DNA of 64,000 nucleotides from Faecousia sp. Its GTDB lineage: Bacteria; Bacillota; Clostridia; Oscillospirales; Oscillospiraceae. Numbering within the stretch: position 1 is the stretch's first letter; the number at the start of each line of letters is the position of its first letter. Position numbers and translations under genes: made by a program. The DNA is taken from contig JARIBV010000068.1 in the NCBI GenBank assembly GCA_029257335.1, positions 55,998 to 119,997 on the forward strand, written 5' to 3'. This document shows, in pieces, positions 39,932 to 48,636 of this stretch. The notes beneath the pieces were generated by a model that was given only the letters and a program-made list of their open reading frames with translations, made no database searches and was not told the DNA's origin.

Positions 39932-40780
39932 ATGAAAAAATATGTTGCAATGATGCTTGCAGTTCTTATGCTCTGCGGTCTGTTTGCCGGATGCGGCTCA
40001 TCCAATGACGGTCCTACCGTAAAAAAGGGGAAACTCACCGTAGCCACCAGCCCTGACTTTGCGCCCTTTGAGTTTTATTCTCTGGACGATGCCGGAAAGC
40101 CCACCCTGGCAGGCTTCGACATTGCACTGGCGCAGTATATTGCAGACTATATGGGTCTGGAGCTGGAAATCATCCCCATGGACTTTGACGGCACTCTCAG
40201 CGAGCTCACCAGCAAAAAGGTGGACCTGAGCATGGCCGGTTACTCCCCCGATCCTGCCCGAGAAAACAGCATGAGCTTCTCCGATGTATACTATACCTCC
40301 GGCCAGGCTTTCCTCTGCACCAAGGAAAATGCCTCCAAATTCTCCACCATTGCAGATGCCAACAAGCCTGAGTATCAGCTGGGCGTGCAAATTGGTTCCA
40401 TACAGTATGGCCTGGCCCAGGAGAACACCCCGGAGGCTGACATTGTACAGCTGAGCAAGGTGACCGACATCATCGCCGAGGTCCTCTCCGGCAAGCTGGA
40501 CGGTGCGTTTGTAGAAACCGCCGTGGCAGAGACCTACATGAAAAACTATCCGGAACTGACCGTTGCTTTGGATGTTTCCTATGAAAAGGACGGATATGTG
40601 ATCGGCGTTTCCAAGGGAAACGAGGCGCTTCTTGCCTCTGTAAACGAAGCCATTGCAAAGGCAAAGGAAGATGGCTCTCTTGCAAAATTCATTGAAGAGG
40701 CCAATGTGCAGGCGGCCTCCAATACCTTTGAAGGGCTCTTGGATGCACAGGGCGGCGTTCCTACCGAGGCCAACAACTAA
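39932..40780 (+). CDS. Polar amino acid ABC transporter substrate-binding lipoprotein
   Basis: A 282-residue SBP_bac_3 protein that captures an amino acid at the cell surface. The signal peptide ends LFAGC with lipidated Cys21. The family pattern is clear: KGKLTVATSPDFAPFEFYS (about 32-50), LAGFDIALAQYIADYMGLELEIIPMDFD (about 60-90), DLSMAGYSPDPAREN (about 104-118), VQIGSIQ and the late VNEAIAKAKEDGSLAKFIEE. The substrate is not readable; cystine, glutamine or histidine type systems look alike. It follows a consensus promoter and precedes permease and ATPase genes. Confidence 0.93.
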   Translation: MKKYVAMMLAVLMLCGLFAGCGSSNDGPTVKKGKLTVATSPDFAPFEFYSLDDAGKPTLAGFDIALAQYIADYMGLELEIIPMDFDGTLSELTSKKVDLSMAGYSPDPARENSMSFSDVYYTSGQAFLCTKENASKFSTIADANKPEYQLGVQIGSIQYGLAQENTPEADIVQLSKVTDIIAEVLSGKLDGAFVETAVAETYMKNYPELTVALDVSYEKDGYVIGVSKGNEALLASVNEAIAKAKEDGSLAKFIEEANVQAASNTFEGLLDAQGGVPTEANN

Positions 40781-40847
40781 ATCAGAAACAATCTGGATTC
40801 CCCCGGAGGCTGGCCTTCGGGGGGAATCCCATGAAAGGAGCTATTTT

Positions 40848-41546
40848 GTGATCAGTCTACACGGTTTTCAGGCAACTTTTCAGTACCTTGAGCTGTTCAT
40901 CCAGGGACTGGTTTGTACCTTGTCCCTGTCCGTATTCACGGTACTGTTTGGTTTCATTTTGGCGCTGGCTCTGGCTCTGATGCGGATGAGCAGGATCAAG
41001 CCCATTCGTTTTCTCGCTGCTGCCTATGTGGAGGTATTCCGCGCCACCCCCATTATGGTCCAGCTGTTTCTGGTCTATTATGTTTTGCTGGCCGGTGTCA
41101 GCCTCCCCTCTTTCAAGCTTTTTGGATTCATTCGCTTCGAGCGCTTTGTTCCCGGTGTCATTGCTCTGTCCCTCAATTCCGGCGCCTATCTGTCAGAAAT
41201 CATCCGTTCCGGTATTCAGAGTGTTGACCAGGGCCAGACCGAGGCTGCCCGCAGTCTTGGGATGAGCCAGCGGCAGAATCTGGTTGAAGTGGTCATCCCC
41301 CAAGCCATCAAAAACATTCTGCCCGCCATTGCAAACGAGTTTGTGACCATCATCAAGGAATCTTCCATCTGCTGGACCATTGGCGTGCAGGAAATCATGT
41401 TTGCTGTAACCACGGTAAAAACTGCCACCTATTCCATCGGCGAGCCCTTGATCGTGGCTGCCTGTGTATACTTCTGCCTCACCTTCCCCACCAGCAAACT
41501 GATCGAACATTTTGAAAGGAAGATGCGCCGTGGCGACAAAAGATAA
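40848..41546 (+). CDS. Polar amino acid ABC transporter permease
   Basis: A 232-residue HEQRRO/His-Glu type permease. It starts with GTG at 40848, seven bases after AAAGGAG; the open frame runs 65 codons further up through the intergenic hairpin but has no site. Five membrane segments are likely. The family blocks are [26 protein letters not shown] (TM1-2), [17 protein letters not shown] (the R-x-T-P signature) and the EAA coupling motif [22 protein letters not shown] followed by [11 protein letters not shown]. It probably works as a homodimer, since the operon has no second permease. Overlaps the ATPase gene by 17 bp. Confidence 0.92.
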   Translation: MISLHGFQATFQYLELFIQGLVCTLSLSVFTVLFGFILALALALMRMSRIKPIRFLAAAYVEVFRATPIMVQLFLVYYVLLAGVSLPSFKLFGFIRFERFVPGVIALSLNSGAYLSEIIRSGIQSVDQGQTEAARSLGMSQRQNLVEVVIPQAIKNILPAIANEFVTIIKESSICWTIGVQEIMFAVTTVKTATYSIGEPLIVAACVYFCLTFPTSKLIEHFERKMRRGDKR

Positions 41547-42306
41547 CTGTATTCAGGTAAAGCACCTGAAAAAATATTACAACAAAGGGGCACTTCGTGC
41601 CCTGGACGATGTGTCCGTAGATATTCACACAGGCGATGTGATGGTGGTCATCGGACCCTCCGGCTCCGGAAAATCCACCCTGCTCAGAAGTCTGAATCTT
41701 CTGGAGGTTCCCACCCAGGGTGAGATCCTGTTTGACAGTGTGGACATTACAAAGAAAAAAGTCAGAAACGCCGACGGAAAGCTGGTCAAAGTAAATATTG
41801 ACCACCATCGGCAGAAAATGGGAATGGTCTTTCAGCACTTCAATCTCTTTCCCCATAAGACCATTTTGGAAAATATGACTTTGGCCCCCATCAAGGTGAA
41901 AGGAATGCCCAATGAGGAGGCCCAAAAAAAAGCACTGGCCCTTTTGGAGCGCGTAGGCCTTCAGGATCGAGCCAACGCCTATCCCATCCAGCTCTCCGGC
42001 GGTCAGAAGCAGAGAATCGCCATTGTAAGAGCTTTGATGATGGAGCCGGAGGTTCTGCTATTTGATGAGCCCACCTCCGCTCTGGACCCCGAAATGGTGG
42101 GAGAAGTTCTACAGGTCATGAAAGAGCTGGCGCAGCAGGGCATGACCATGGTGGTAGTCACCCACGAGATGGGGTTTGCAAAGGAAGTAGGAAATCGAGT
42201 CCTGTTCATGGCAGACGGAAAGCTTCTGGAGCAAGGGACCCCCGATGAGATTTTCAATCATCCAAAACATCCCAGACTTCAGGATTTCCTGTCCAAGGTC
42301 CTGTGA
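41530..42306 (+). CDS. Polar amino acid ABC transporter ATP-binding protein (GlnQ-like)
   Basis: The ATPase of the importer, 258 residues. Walker [10 protein letters not shown] (about 40-48), Q-loop FQHFNLFP, signature LSGGQKQR (about 149-156), Walker [20 protein letters not shown] and the H-loop in [12 protein letters not shown] are present. A GTG at 41530 is the preferred start because AAAGGAAG sits seven bases before it; a TTG six codons earlier is the only other in-frame option. It has a small insertion ([22 protein letters not shown]) between Walker A and the Q-loop that is seen in some of these proteins. The terminator is at 42313. Confidence 0.92.
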   Translation: MATKDNCIQVKHLKKYYNKGALRALDDVSVDIHTGDVMVVIGPSGSGKSTLLRSLNLLEVPTQGEILFDSVDITKKKVRNADGKLVKVNIDHHRQKMGMVFQHFNLFPHKTILENMTLAPIKVKGMPNEEAQKKALALLERVGLQDRANAYPIQLSGGQKQRIAIVRALMMEPEVLLFDEPTSALDPEMVGEVLQVMKELAQQGMTMVVVTHEMGFAKEVGNRVLFMADGKLLEQGTPDEIFNHPKHPRLQDFLSKVL

Positions 42307-42312
42307 TGCCTA

Positions 42313-42358
42313 TAAAAATTCCCCCACAGAAGCCCGTCTTCCGTGGGGGAATTTTTTA
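42313..42358 (+). terminator. Terminator of the amino acid ABC operon
   Basis: AAAAATTCCCCCAC pairs with GTGGGGGAATTTTTT and continues into TATTATT. Confidence 0.85.
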
Positions 42359-42385
42359 TTATTCCACAGCCCCTGTGCCGGTTTG

Positions 42386-42426
42386 TGGAAAAAGGCGAGC
42401 AGAGTTTACAATCCGCTCGCCTTTTC
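42386..42426 (-). terminator. Terminator of recR
   Basis: On the minus strand AAGGCGAGC pairs with GCTCGCCTT, followed by TTTCC. Confidence 0.7.
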
Positions 42427-42459
42427 TCATTTGCCCTCAGGGACAAATTCCGTTTTTTG

Positions 42460-43059
42460 TTAAATAAGCTGTCTGCCCTCCAGCGCACGCAGAAGCGTAA
42501 CTTCGTCGGCATACTCCAGCTGGCTGCCCACCGGGACACCATAGGCCAAACGAGTGACCTTGATTTCCATAGGCCGCAGAAGGCGGGACAGATACATGGC
42601 CGTGGCCTCCCCTTCTGTGTCGGGATTGGTGGCCATAATGACCTCCTTCACATCCCCCTGCGCCACCCGGTTTAGAAGCTCCCGGATTCGGATATCGTCA
42701 GGCCCCACATGATTCAGCGGCGAAATGACACCGTGCAGCACATGGTACACCCCACGATACTCTCTGGCCCGTTCCAAAGCCATAAGATCCCGGGGCTCCG
42801 CCACCACGCAGATAGTGCTTCTGTCCCGCTGGGGATCCGCACAGATGGGGCAAAGCTCCTGATCTGTGAGGTTTTGGCACACGGGGCAGGTTCTCACCTT
42901 CTGCCTTGCATCTACGATGGCCTGCGCAAAGTCCTGCGCCTCCTGCTCCGGGAGTCGAAGCACATGAAACGCCAGCCTCTGGGCTGTCTTGGTACCGATG
43001 CCGGGCAGCTTACCGAATTGCTCGCTGAGGCGCTCCAGCGCCGTGGGAAAACTCTGCAT
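42460..43059 (-). CDS. recR: Recombination mediator RecR
   Basis: Works with RecF/RecO to load RecA at gaps. The 199-residue protein has the helix-hairpin-helix FGKLPGIGTKTAQRLAFHVL (about 15-34), a C4 zinc finger CPVCQNLTDQELCPIC (about 58-73), and a TOPRIM domain with VVAEPRDLMALE and ATNPDTEGEATAMYLSRLL (about 142-160). It is the last gene of SRP RNA-dnaX-ybaB-recR, starting 3 bp after ybaB. ATG 43059 follows GGGAGGT. Confidence 0.96.
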   Translation of the reverse strand: MQSFPTALERLSEQFGKLPGIGTKTAQRLAFHVLRLPEQEAQDFAQAIVDARQKVRTCPVCQNLTDQELCPICADPQRDRSTICVVAEPRDLMALERAREYRGVYHVLHGVISPLNHVGPDDIRIRELLNRVAQGDVKEVIMATNPDTEGEATAMYLSRLLRPMEIKVTRLAYGVPVGSQLEYADEVTLLRALEGRQLI

Positions 43060-43062
43060 GAT

Positions 43063-43410
43063 TTAGAACAGACCTCCCAGATTGATTCCGCCGGTGAGCT
43101 TGGACATCGAGTTGGAAGCCTCATTTTCCGCGCTGCGCATGGCCTCGTTGATGGCGGCCATCACCATGTCCTGGAGCATCTCCACATCATCGGGGTCCAC
43201 TGCCTCGGGTTTAATGGTCAGGGACACCACCTCGTGAGAGCCGTTGACCTCAGCACGGACCATGCCGCCGCCGGAGGTAGCCGCATAAGTCTTGGTCTGG
43301 AGCTCCTGCTGCATCCGCATCATTTCCTGCTGCATCTTCTGGGCCTGCTTCAGCATAGCCGCCTGATTTAAGCCTCCCATGGGGCCCCCACGAAAACCGC
43401 CTTTAGCCAT
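43063..43410 (-). CDS. ybaB: YbaB/EbfC family nucleoid-associated protein
   Basis: A 115-residue DNA-binding protein. Family features: MLKQAQKMQQEMMRMQQELQTKTY (about 20-43), then GGGMVRAEVNGSHEVVSLTIKPEAVDPDDVEMLQDMVMAAINEAM, and a Met/Gly-rich tail. The start is the ATG at 43410 with GGAGGA seven bases upstream; the TTG five codons earlier overlaps the ribosome site. Located between dnaX and recR, as usual. Confidence 0.95.
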   Translation of the reverse strand: MAKGGFRGGPMGGLNQAAMLKQAQKMQQEMMRMQQELQTKTYAATSGGGMVRAEVNGSHEVVSLTIKPEAVDPDDVEMLQDMVMAAINEAMRSAENEASNSMSKLTGGINLGGLF

Positions 43411-43425
43411 TGTATGTTCCTCCAA

Positions 43426-45042
43426 TTACTTGATTTTAATGACATCGCTGTGTTGTTTTCCAAAATTCAAAAGTTCCTGAAAGTGTTCACTGTTTCTGGG
43501 CTTTGCCTGCTGATCACTGGCCCAGGTTCTGATGGGGCGGCCCAAAAACTCCGTGGCAACCTTGCCCACCAGTTCCAGATTCTCCCGCTTGCTGATCAGC
43601 TCATAGACATATGTGCTGTTGCATCGCAGCTCCAGCCGGTCCCCCTGCAAGCAGCCCTGCACAAGTGCATCGGGTGTGGCTCCAAAATAGCCGCGCAGAA
43701 CAGGATTTTTGATTTCCTCATGGATTTTACTGACCAGATCCGGCCAGAATCCCACGGGGGATTCTTCCCGACTGCCCGGGAGTTCCTGGGGTTCTTCCTC
43801 CTGCGTCACAGGCGGCGCATCCTCATCTCCGGGCATAGGCGGGAATTCTTCTTCCCCGCCGGTCTCTTTGGGAGCCTCCCGGACCACACGGACGCCCTTT
43901 GCCACCGCACTTTCCAGCCTGGAAAGCCGGGCATTCAATGCCTCCGCATCCAGATTCAGTTCCGGCTGGCACAGCCGCAAAAGGCACAGCTCTCCATCCA
44001 TTCGAGTTTTGCCACCTCTTGTAAAGCCTGCGGCGGTGGCTTGTAGTTCCTTCATGATCCGCACCAGCTCCCCGGGAGAAAACCGATCCCGGAGGGCCAT
44101 GGCCTCCTGATCTGTGGCCACACCGGAGAGCATGGACAGGCCGGACTGCGGGGCTGTTTTCAGCACCAGAAGGTCCCTGGCCACGGCACACAGCTCGTCC
44201 AGCAGGGCCGCCACATCCTTGCCGTCCGCATAGAGCCTGTCATAAAGCTCCAGGGCTCCTTTGGTATCATGGGCAGCCAAATGGCTCATCATAAGAGCGG
44301 CTTTCTGCTCTCCCGCCAATCCCAGACACCGATACACCGCCTCTGCGGTAACCGGGCCCTGGGTTGCAGAGGCACACTGGTCCAAAAGGCTGACACCGTC
44401 TCTCAACGCACCGTCTGCCATACGGGCCAGAACCATGGCCGCCTGCGGCTCCAGGGTGATCTGCTCCTGTGCAGAAATATACTGAAGCCGATCAGCCACA
44501 TCCTCCGGGGAGATTCTTCGGAAAGAAAACCTCTGGCACCGGGATAAAATCGTGGCAGGAACCTTGTGCAGCTCCGTTGTTGCCAGAATAAAAATCAGAT
44601 GTTCCGGCGGCTCCTCAATGATTTTCAGCAGCGCATTAAACGCCGACAGAGACAGCATATGGACCTCGTCCACAATATACACCCGGTAGCGCACCTCAGA
44701 AGGGGAATACACCGCATCATCCCGCAGGTCTCTGATATTATCTACGCCGTTATTGGAGGCGGCATCGATTTCCAGCACATCCATGCAGGAGCCTTCATCA
44801 ATGGCCCGGCAGGCTGCACACTGGTTGCAGGGATTGCCGTCCCGGGGATTGAGACAGTTGACCGCCTTGGATAAAATTTTTGCACAGCTGGTCTTGCCGG
44901 TGCCCCGTGAGCCGGTAAACAGATAGGCGTGGCTCAGGTGACTGGTAACCAGCTGGGTTTTGAGGGTTCGGGTAACACCCTCCTGCCCCACGACCTCGTC
45001 GAAGGTCTGGGGACGATATTTTCGATATAAGGCCTGATACAT
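43426..45042 (-). CDS. dnaX: DNA polymerase III subunit gamma/tau
   Basis: Clamp-loader ATPase of the replicase, 538 residues. The N-terminus MYQALYRKYRPQTFDEVVGQEGV is diagnostic. Walker A GSRGTGKTSCAKILSK (about 43-58), four-cysteine zinc module CLNPRDGNPCNQCAAC (about 62-77), Walker B VYIVDEVHMLS, and sensor 1 FILATTELHKVP are present, then a Pro/Glu-rich linker (about 375-430) and a tau-like C-terminal domain. The ATG at 45042 has GGAGG eight bases upstream. Open frame upstream extends into the SRP RNA and is not coding. A candidate A-rich slippery site for gamma/tau frameshifting was not seen. Confidence 0.95.
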   Translation of the reverse strand: MYQALYRKYRPQTFDEVVGQEGVTRTLKTQLVTSHLSHAYLFTGSRGTGKTSCAKILSKAVNCLNPRDGNPCNQCAACRAIDEGSCMDVLEIDAASNNGVDNIRDLRDDAVYSPSEVRYRVYIVDEVHMLSLSAFNALLKIIEEPPEHLIFILATTELHKVPATILSRCQRFSFRRISPEDVADRLQYISAQEQITLEPQAAMVLARMADGALRDGVSLLDQCASATQGPVTAEAVYRCLGLAGEQKAALMMSHLAAHDTKGALELYDRLYADGKDVAALLDELCAVARDLLVLKTAPQSGLSMLSGVATDQEAMALRDRFSPGELVRIMKELQATAAGFTRGGKTRMDGELCLLRLCQPELNLDAEALNARLSRLESAVAKGVRVVREAPKETGGEEEFPPMPGDEDAPPVTQEEEPQELPGSREESPVGFWPDLVSKIHEEIKNPVLRGYFGATPDALVQGCLQGDRLELRCNSTYVYELISKRENLELVGKVATEFLGRPIRTWASDQQAKPRNSEHFQELLNFGKQHSDVIKIK

Positions 45043-45076
45043 CCGCATAACCTCCATTCTCGAAAAGGTACAATAA

Positions 45077-45378
45077 GGCCGACTCATAACAAGATCGCAC
45101 ACCCACATTTGAAACAGCGCAACACCCGATACCGGCGCAGCCAGCTCGGAAACGGCAACCTCACGGCACACGAACAGATCCGCTTAATGCTGCTTGGTTC
45201 CCCACCTGACATGGTTCACGGGAGTCCGTTGCGTAAGACCGGTTCTTCAACGCCGCTTACGCCGGCCAGACGGTATTGCTGCTGATCCGGGTATGGGAAT
45301 TCATCCCTGCTGTAGCGGATTGCAGGTTACAGGGCACCGCTATCTCCCCGACTAGTGCGACCTTGTTATAAGCCGGCC
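45077..45378 (-). ncRNA. ffs: Signal recognition particle RNA, large (Gram-positive) type
   Basis: The RNA of SRP, about 302 nt, with both ends forming a long closing helix: GGCCGGCTTATAACAAGGTCGCAC at the 5' end (45378 downwards) pairs with GTGCGATCTTGTTATGAGTCGGCC at the 3' end. The Alu-side block GGGGAGATAGCGGTGCCC TGTAACCTGCAATC and the S-domain apical loop TGTCAGGTGGGGAACCAAGCAGC (usual GGTCAGGTCCGGAAGGAAGCAGC form) are both recognisable. It lies 35 bp upstream of dnaX, as scr does in Bacillus. No convincing promoter was found between acpP and it, so the RNA may be transcribed from acpP. Exact ends are estimated. Confidence 0.9.
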
Positions 45379-45414
45379 GCTTGTAACAAGGGGTATTCGA
45401 TTAAAGCTCGAGGA

Positions 45415-45636
45415 TCAGTTCAGCTTCTCCTCAATGTAGTCAGCCAACTCACCGAAGGTGGTAATCTGCTGGCCTTCCAGATCCAGCTCCACGCCCAGCT
45501 CCGCCTCAAAATCAATGGTCATCTCTACAATATCCAGAGAGTCAACACCCAGACTTTCAAAGGTGGTATCCCGAGTGATCTCCTCAGCAGAAATCTCCAG
45601 CTGCCGGGAGGCATAGGAAACGATTTTCTCAAACAT
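45415..45636 (-). CDS. acpP: Acyl carrier protein
   Basis: A 73-residue acidic carrier of fatty-acid synthesis. The phosphopantetheine serine is S33 in LGVDSLDIVEM. Helix pattern and length match AcpP. It stands alone, directly upstream of the SRP RNA and separate from any fab genes in this window. ATG 45636 follows a CTGGAGGATAAGTA-like ribosome site. Its promoter (45708-45736) is close to consensus, as expected for a very abundant protein. Confidence 0.95.
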   Translation of the reverse strand: MFEKIVSYASRQLEISAEEITRDTTFESLGVDSLDIVEMTIDFEAELGVELDLEGQQITTFGELADYIEEKLN

Positions 45637-45707
45637 ATTACTTATCCTCCAGAAAGAACGATCTTCCAGAAAGAAGCATTGCCTGCGTTCTAGAATTCAC
45701 GGGATAT

Positions 45708-45736
45708 ATTTTATTACATCTTTCCGTGTTTGTCAA
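45708..45736 (-). promoter_or_regulatory. Strong promoter of acpP
   Basis: Perfect TTGACA, 17-bp spacer, TAAAAT on the minus strand, giving a leader of about 65 nt. Confidence 0.75.
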
Positions 45737-45759
45737 CGCCAAGTTTTCTTCCTTCTGCG

Positions 45760-46461
45760 TTACAGCGGTTTCTGTTTTATTTTTGTAAACCGTCTGGGAT
45801 ACTGTGCCGGGGTAGGCTTTACCTTCCGGATCACCAAAATGCTGTGTTCCGTGCCATCCACGCCAAAACCCGTCTGCTTTTCCAGCTTACCACCCAGGAT
45901 CGCAATGGCCTTTCCGGCTTCCTCCAGCTCTTCTCTGGCGGCAGCCCCCTTCATCGCCAGGAAGGCACCTCCCACCTTCACATAGGGAAGGCACAGCTCG
46001 CACAGGATGTTGAGCCGGGCCACAGCCCGGGACACCGCAAAATCGTACTGTTCCCGGCGAGTGGCCACAGCCTCCTCCGCTCTGGCCGTGAGGCACTCCA
46101 CTTCCAGATCCAGCGCGGGCAGGGTCTGGGCCAGCCAATCCATTCGCTTACCCAAAGAGTCCAGAAGGGTCAGTTTCATTGCAGGACATGCAATTTTCAA
46201 GGGAACACCGGGAAATCCGCCGCCGCAGCCCACATCAATGACCTTCTTCCCTGAGAGATCTCCCAGGGTCAGCAGGGTCAGGCTGTCTAAAAAATGGAGC
46301 TTGGCCACCTGGGCCGGGTCTGTAATGGCCGTCAGGTTCATGACCTGGTTTTTTTCCAGCAGTGCCTGCCCGAACCGGCACATGGTCTGCACCTGTTGCT
46401 GCTCCAGACGCAGGCCCAGCTCCGGCAGGCCTGCCTGTATCACTTCCATCATTTCCTGCAT
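45760..46461 (-). CDS. rsmG: 16S rRNA (guanine-N7)-methyltransferase RsmG
   Basis: Methylates G527 of 16S rRNA. The 233-residue protein has VIDVGCGGGFPGVPLKIACP (SAM motif I, about 69-88), ALEVECLTARAEE (LD/EV block) and FAVSRAVARLNILCELCLP. The start is the ATG at 46461, preceded by AAGGAGGG; the preceding gene's TAA lies between the site and the ATG, so translation is coupled. The upstream extension to 46530 has no site and lies in the previous coding sequence. Confidence 0.95.
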   Translation of the reverse strand: MQEMMEVIQAGLPELGLRLEQQQVQTMCRFGQALLEKNQVMNLTAITDPAQVAKLHFLDSLTLLTLGDLSGKKVIDVGCGGGFPGVPLKIACPAMKLTLLDSLGKRMDWLAQTLPALDLEVECLTARAEEAVATRREQYDFAVSRAVARLNILCELCLPYVKVGGAFLAMKGAAAREELEEAGKAIAILGGKLEKQTGFGVDGTEHSILVIRKVKPTPAQYPRRFTKIKQKPL

Positions 46462-46462
46462 C

Positions 46463-47638
46463 TTATCCCTCCTTCGTTGTCTCGGTCGGCTCTGTGGATT
46501 CCGTTGTCTTGGCACCGAAGACATCGTCATAGTTCAGAGGGTTGAATTCTGTGGGAGGGGGTGTGGTGTCTACCACATACTGATCCTGATACCACGCTAC
46601 CAGAAGGTCTGTCACATGGCTGTAGGTCTTAACGCCCTCTTCCTGTCCATTGGATTGGAGGTAAGCGTTATTGACTGCATCCACAGCCTGCTGCGCCGTT
46701 CCATTTTGCTGCTCCTGCACCTGATTCAACCGCTCCACATCACGGCGAATGGTGTCGGAGGCATCCCGCCACACTTCGGACCAGGCCGCACGGTCGATCT
46801 CATACAGTCTATCTGCACAGAAGAGGAAAGCTTCCAAATTGCCGGAATACCGGAAGGTGGGGTCTTTGCTGAAATCGCAGGCCAGATAGGCTGCAAAGTT
46901 TGCCTCATCCTCTCGTGCAATGGCCAAAAGGTGGGCTATTTCGTGGCAGATATTAAAGGGGATCCGAGTAGGATACTGGTTCAGATTCACAGCTGCCTCA
47001 CCGGTGAGAGCCATAGCCACACCGTCAACGCCCATGTTGTGGAACTGATCCTTCCAGCCCAATTCTTTCACCGTAATTTTGGGGCCTGCAAAAACAGAGT
47101 ATTTCCACACCAGATTGGTATAGGCCTGATTGGCGATATCGTTCATTTGCTCCAGAGCCGGCAGGCGCAGATCCCCGTTTTCATCCCGTGCTGCCTCAGC
47201 AGAAACCGCCTCTGCCTGCTGCCGGTAAAATACCGCCGCTTCTTTCAATTCCTCCACGGAATAGGTCTCTTTCACCGGCATCTTCATGCTGTCTTCCAGG
47301 GGTTTGTTGTAGTAGTTGATCCCCCAAATGGCGGTAAACAGGAAGACTGCCACAGAAGCGGGAGCCAGGACCCACCCCAGCCAGCGCAGCAGGTTCTTCC
47401 GAAACAGCACCGCAAGTGCAAGACCCACCAGGCAGGCCAACAAATACAAAGCCAAAATAACCTGCCACAGGCAGAAGTCAAGTACCCCGGTTTTTGCCGC
47501 CATCAGCTCGATAAAGGTCTTGGAAGCAAACGGATACGCCATACCCACCAGAAGTCCAAAATGTTCCGCTGCGATTTTCAGGATAACTGTCAGCGCCAAA
47601 AATACGGCCGCCACAATAATGCCGCGCAGATTTTTCAT
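46463..47638 (-). CDS. DUF3810 membrane-anchored metalloprotease-like protein
   Basis: A 391-residue protein with two or three N-terminal membrane segments (about 7-25, 58-83, 89-107), then a soluble domain. That domain carries a zinc-metalloprotease-like CHEIAHLLAIAREDEANFAAYLAC (HEIAH at about 235-239, with a downstream E-x-x-A). This arrangement matches DUF3810. The C-terminal tail is Pro/Thr/Glu-rich and disordered. Substrate unknown; the active site would be outside the membrane or in the cytosol depending on topology. ATG 47638 follows AAGGAGG. It overlaps by one or two bases with the rsmG start region. Confidence 0.82.
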   Translation of the reverse strand: MKNLRGIIVAAVFLALTVILKIAAEHFGLLVGMAYPFASKTFIELMAAKTGVLDFCLWQVILALYLLACLVGLALAVLFRKNLLRWLGWVLAPASVAVFLFTAIWGINYYNKPLEDSMKMPVKETYSVEELKEAAVFYRQQAEAVSAEAARDENGDLRLPALEQMNDIANQAYTNLVWKYSVFAGPKITVKELGWKDQFHNMGVDGVAMALTGEAAVNLNQYPTRIPFNICHEIAHLLAIAREDEANFAAYLACDFSKDPTFRYSGNLEAFLFCADRLYEIDRAAWSEVWRDASDTIRRDVERLNQVQEQQNGTAQQAVDAVNNAYLQSNGQEEGVKTYSHVTDLLVAWYQDQYVVDTTPPPTEFNPLNYDDVFGAKTTESTEPTETTKEG

Positions 47639-47807
47639 AAAAGCGACCTCCTTGCTTTTCTATAGATTCCAAAAGGTTCCATCATCCAGACAAAGGAACC
47701 CATTAAACCATAGTATACCACACATGGAAGAAAAAGTCTCCCCCAAAATTTTGAATTTTCCAAAAACAACCGTCCCTTTTCTTGCGCAATCCCCGGCCAT
47801 AAAAAGG

Positions 47808-47842
47808 AAAAAACTGCCTCGCCTCAAGGCAAGACAGTTTTC
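47808..47842 (-). terminator. Terminator of tcdA
   Basis: On the minus strand AAAACTGTCTTGCC pairs with GGCGAGGCAGTTTT around TTGA, ending in a T-run. Confidence 0.8.
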
Positions 47843-47850
47843 CCTATCAT

Positions 47851-48564
47851 TCAAGTTTTGTCAATCAGCTCCATGATTACAGCCCCGGCCAGTTCAAGCC
47901 CTGCCACACTGGGGACCCAGGACACCGAAGCCGGAATGCTTCTGCGACCCGGTGGCGGCGCTTCCAGACTCTCCGGGGTAAGCGCCGGTTCCGTACTGAA
48001 CAGGACCTTATGATGCAGGATGCCGCGCTCCTTCAATTCCTTTCGCACCACCCGTGCCAGAGGGCAGAAGCTGGTCTTGGAGATATCCGTGATCTGAAAT
48101 TTCGTGGGATTCAGCTTATTTCCCGTGCCCAGAGCACTGATGATGGGAATCTCCAGCCGGTGGGCATTTTCAATCAGGCTCAGCTTGCAGGACACCAAAT
48201 CGATGGCATCCACAATATAGTCATATTTTACATCAAAAAAGCGGTTTTTGTTCTCTTCTGTATACCGTTCCGCCAGAGCCCGCACCTGGCATTGAGGGTT
48301 GATATCCAGAACACGCTCCGCCATAACCCGGGCTTTGTACTTTCCCACCGTGGAGTGCATCGCACAAAGCTGCCGGTTGATGTTGGTAAGGCCCACCGTA
48401 TCATCGTCCACCAGAGTGAGAGCCCCCACCCCGGCCCGGGCCAGGGCCTCTGCGGTATAGCTTCCTACGCCGCCAATGCCAAAGACTGCCACATGGCTTT
48501 GCTTCAGCCGTTCCAGAGCCTTGGCTCCCAGCGCCATTTCCTCTCTCAAAAACGGATGCTCCAT
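47851..48564 (-). CDS. tcdA: tRNA threonylcarbamoyladenosine dehydratase (TcdA-type ThiF enzyme)
   Basis: Cyclises N6-threonylcarbamoyladenosine at tRNA position 37 in an ATP-dependent step. The 237-residue ThiF/E1-like protein has the nucleotide loop VFGIGGVGSYTAEALARAGVG (about 31-51), LVDDDTVGLTNINRQL (about 54-69), DAIDLVSCKLSLIENA, the catalytic-region LGTGNKLNPTKFQITDISKTSFCPLARVVRKELKERGI, and FSTEPALTPE, all typical of TcdA/CsdL. The related MoeB and ThiF are less likely because the zinc cysteines are absent. ATG 48564 follows AAAGGAGAATACA. Confidence 0.9.
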   Translation of the reverse strand: MEHPFLREEMALGAKALERLKQSHVAVFGIGGVGSYTAEALARAGVGALTLVDDDTVGLTNINRQLCAMHSTVGKYKARVMAERVLDINPQCQVRALAERYTEENKNRFFDVKYDYIVDAIDLVSCKLSLIENAHRLEIPIISALGTGNKLNPTKFQITDISKTSFCPLARVVRKELKERGILHHKVLFSTEPALTPESLEAPPPGRRSIPASVSWVPSVAGLELAGAVIMELIDKT

Positions 48565-48581
48565 TGTATTCTCCTTTCAGT

Positions 48582-48612
48582 TAAAAAAGAGGGCTGCTTT
48601 GCAGCAGCCCTC
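48582..48612 (-). terminator. Terminator of the foldase gene
   Basis: On the minus strand GAGGGCTGCTGC pairs with GCAGCCCTC, followed by TTTTTT. Confidence 0.85.
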
Positions 48613-48636
48613 CTCGGGATGTTCGTAACCGGAATC

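Noticed and set aside
43426-45042. Programmed gamma/tau frameshift in dnaX
   Set aside because: No A-AAA-AAG type slippery site with a following stem was found in the coding region.
45043-45171. N-terminal extension of dnaX to 45171
   Set aside because: It overlaps the SRP RNA, and MYQALYRKYRP at 45042 is the usual DnaX start with a good ribosome site.
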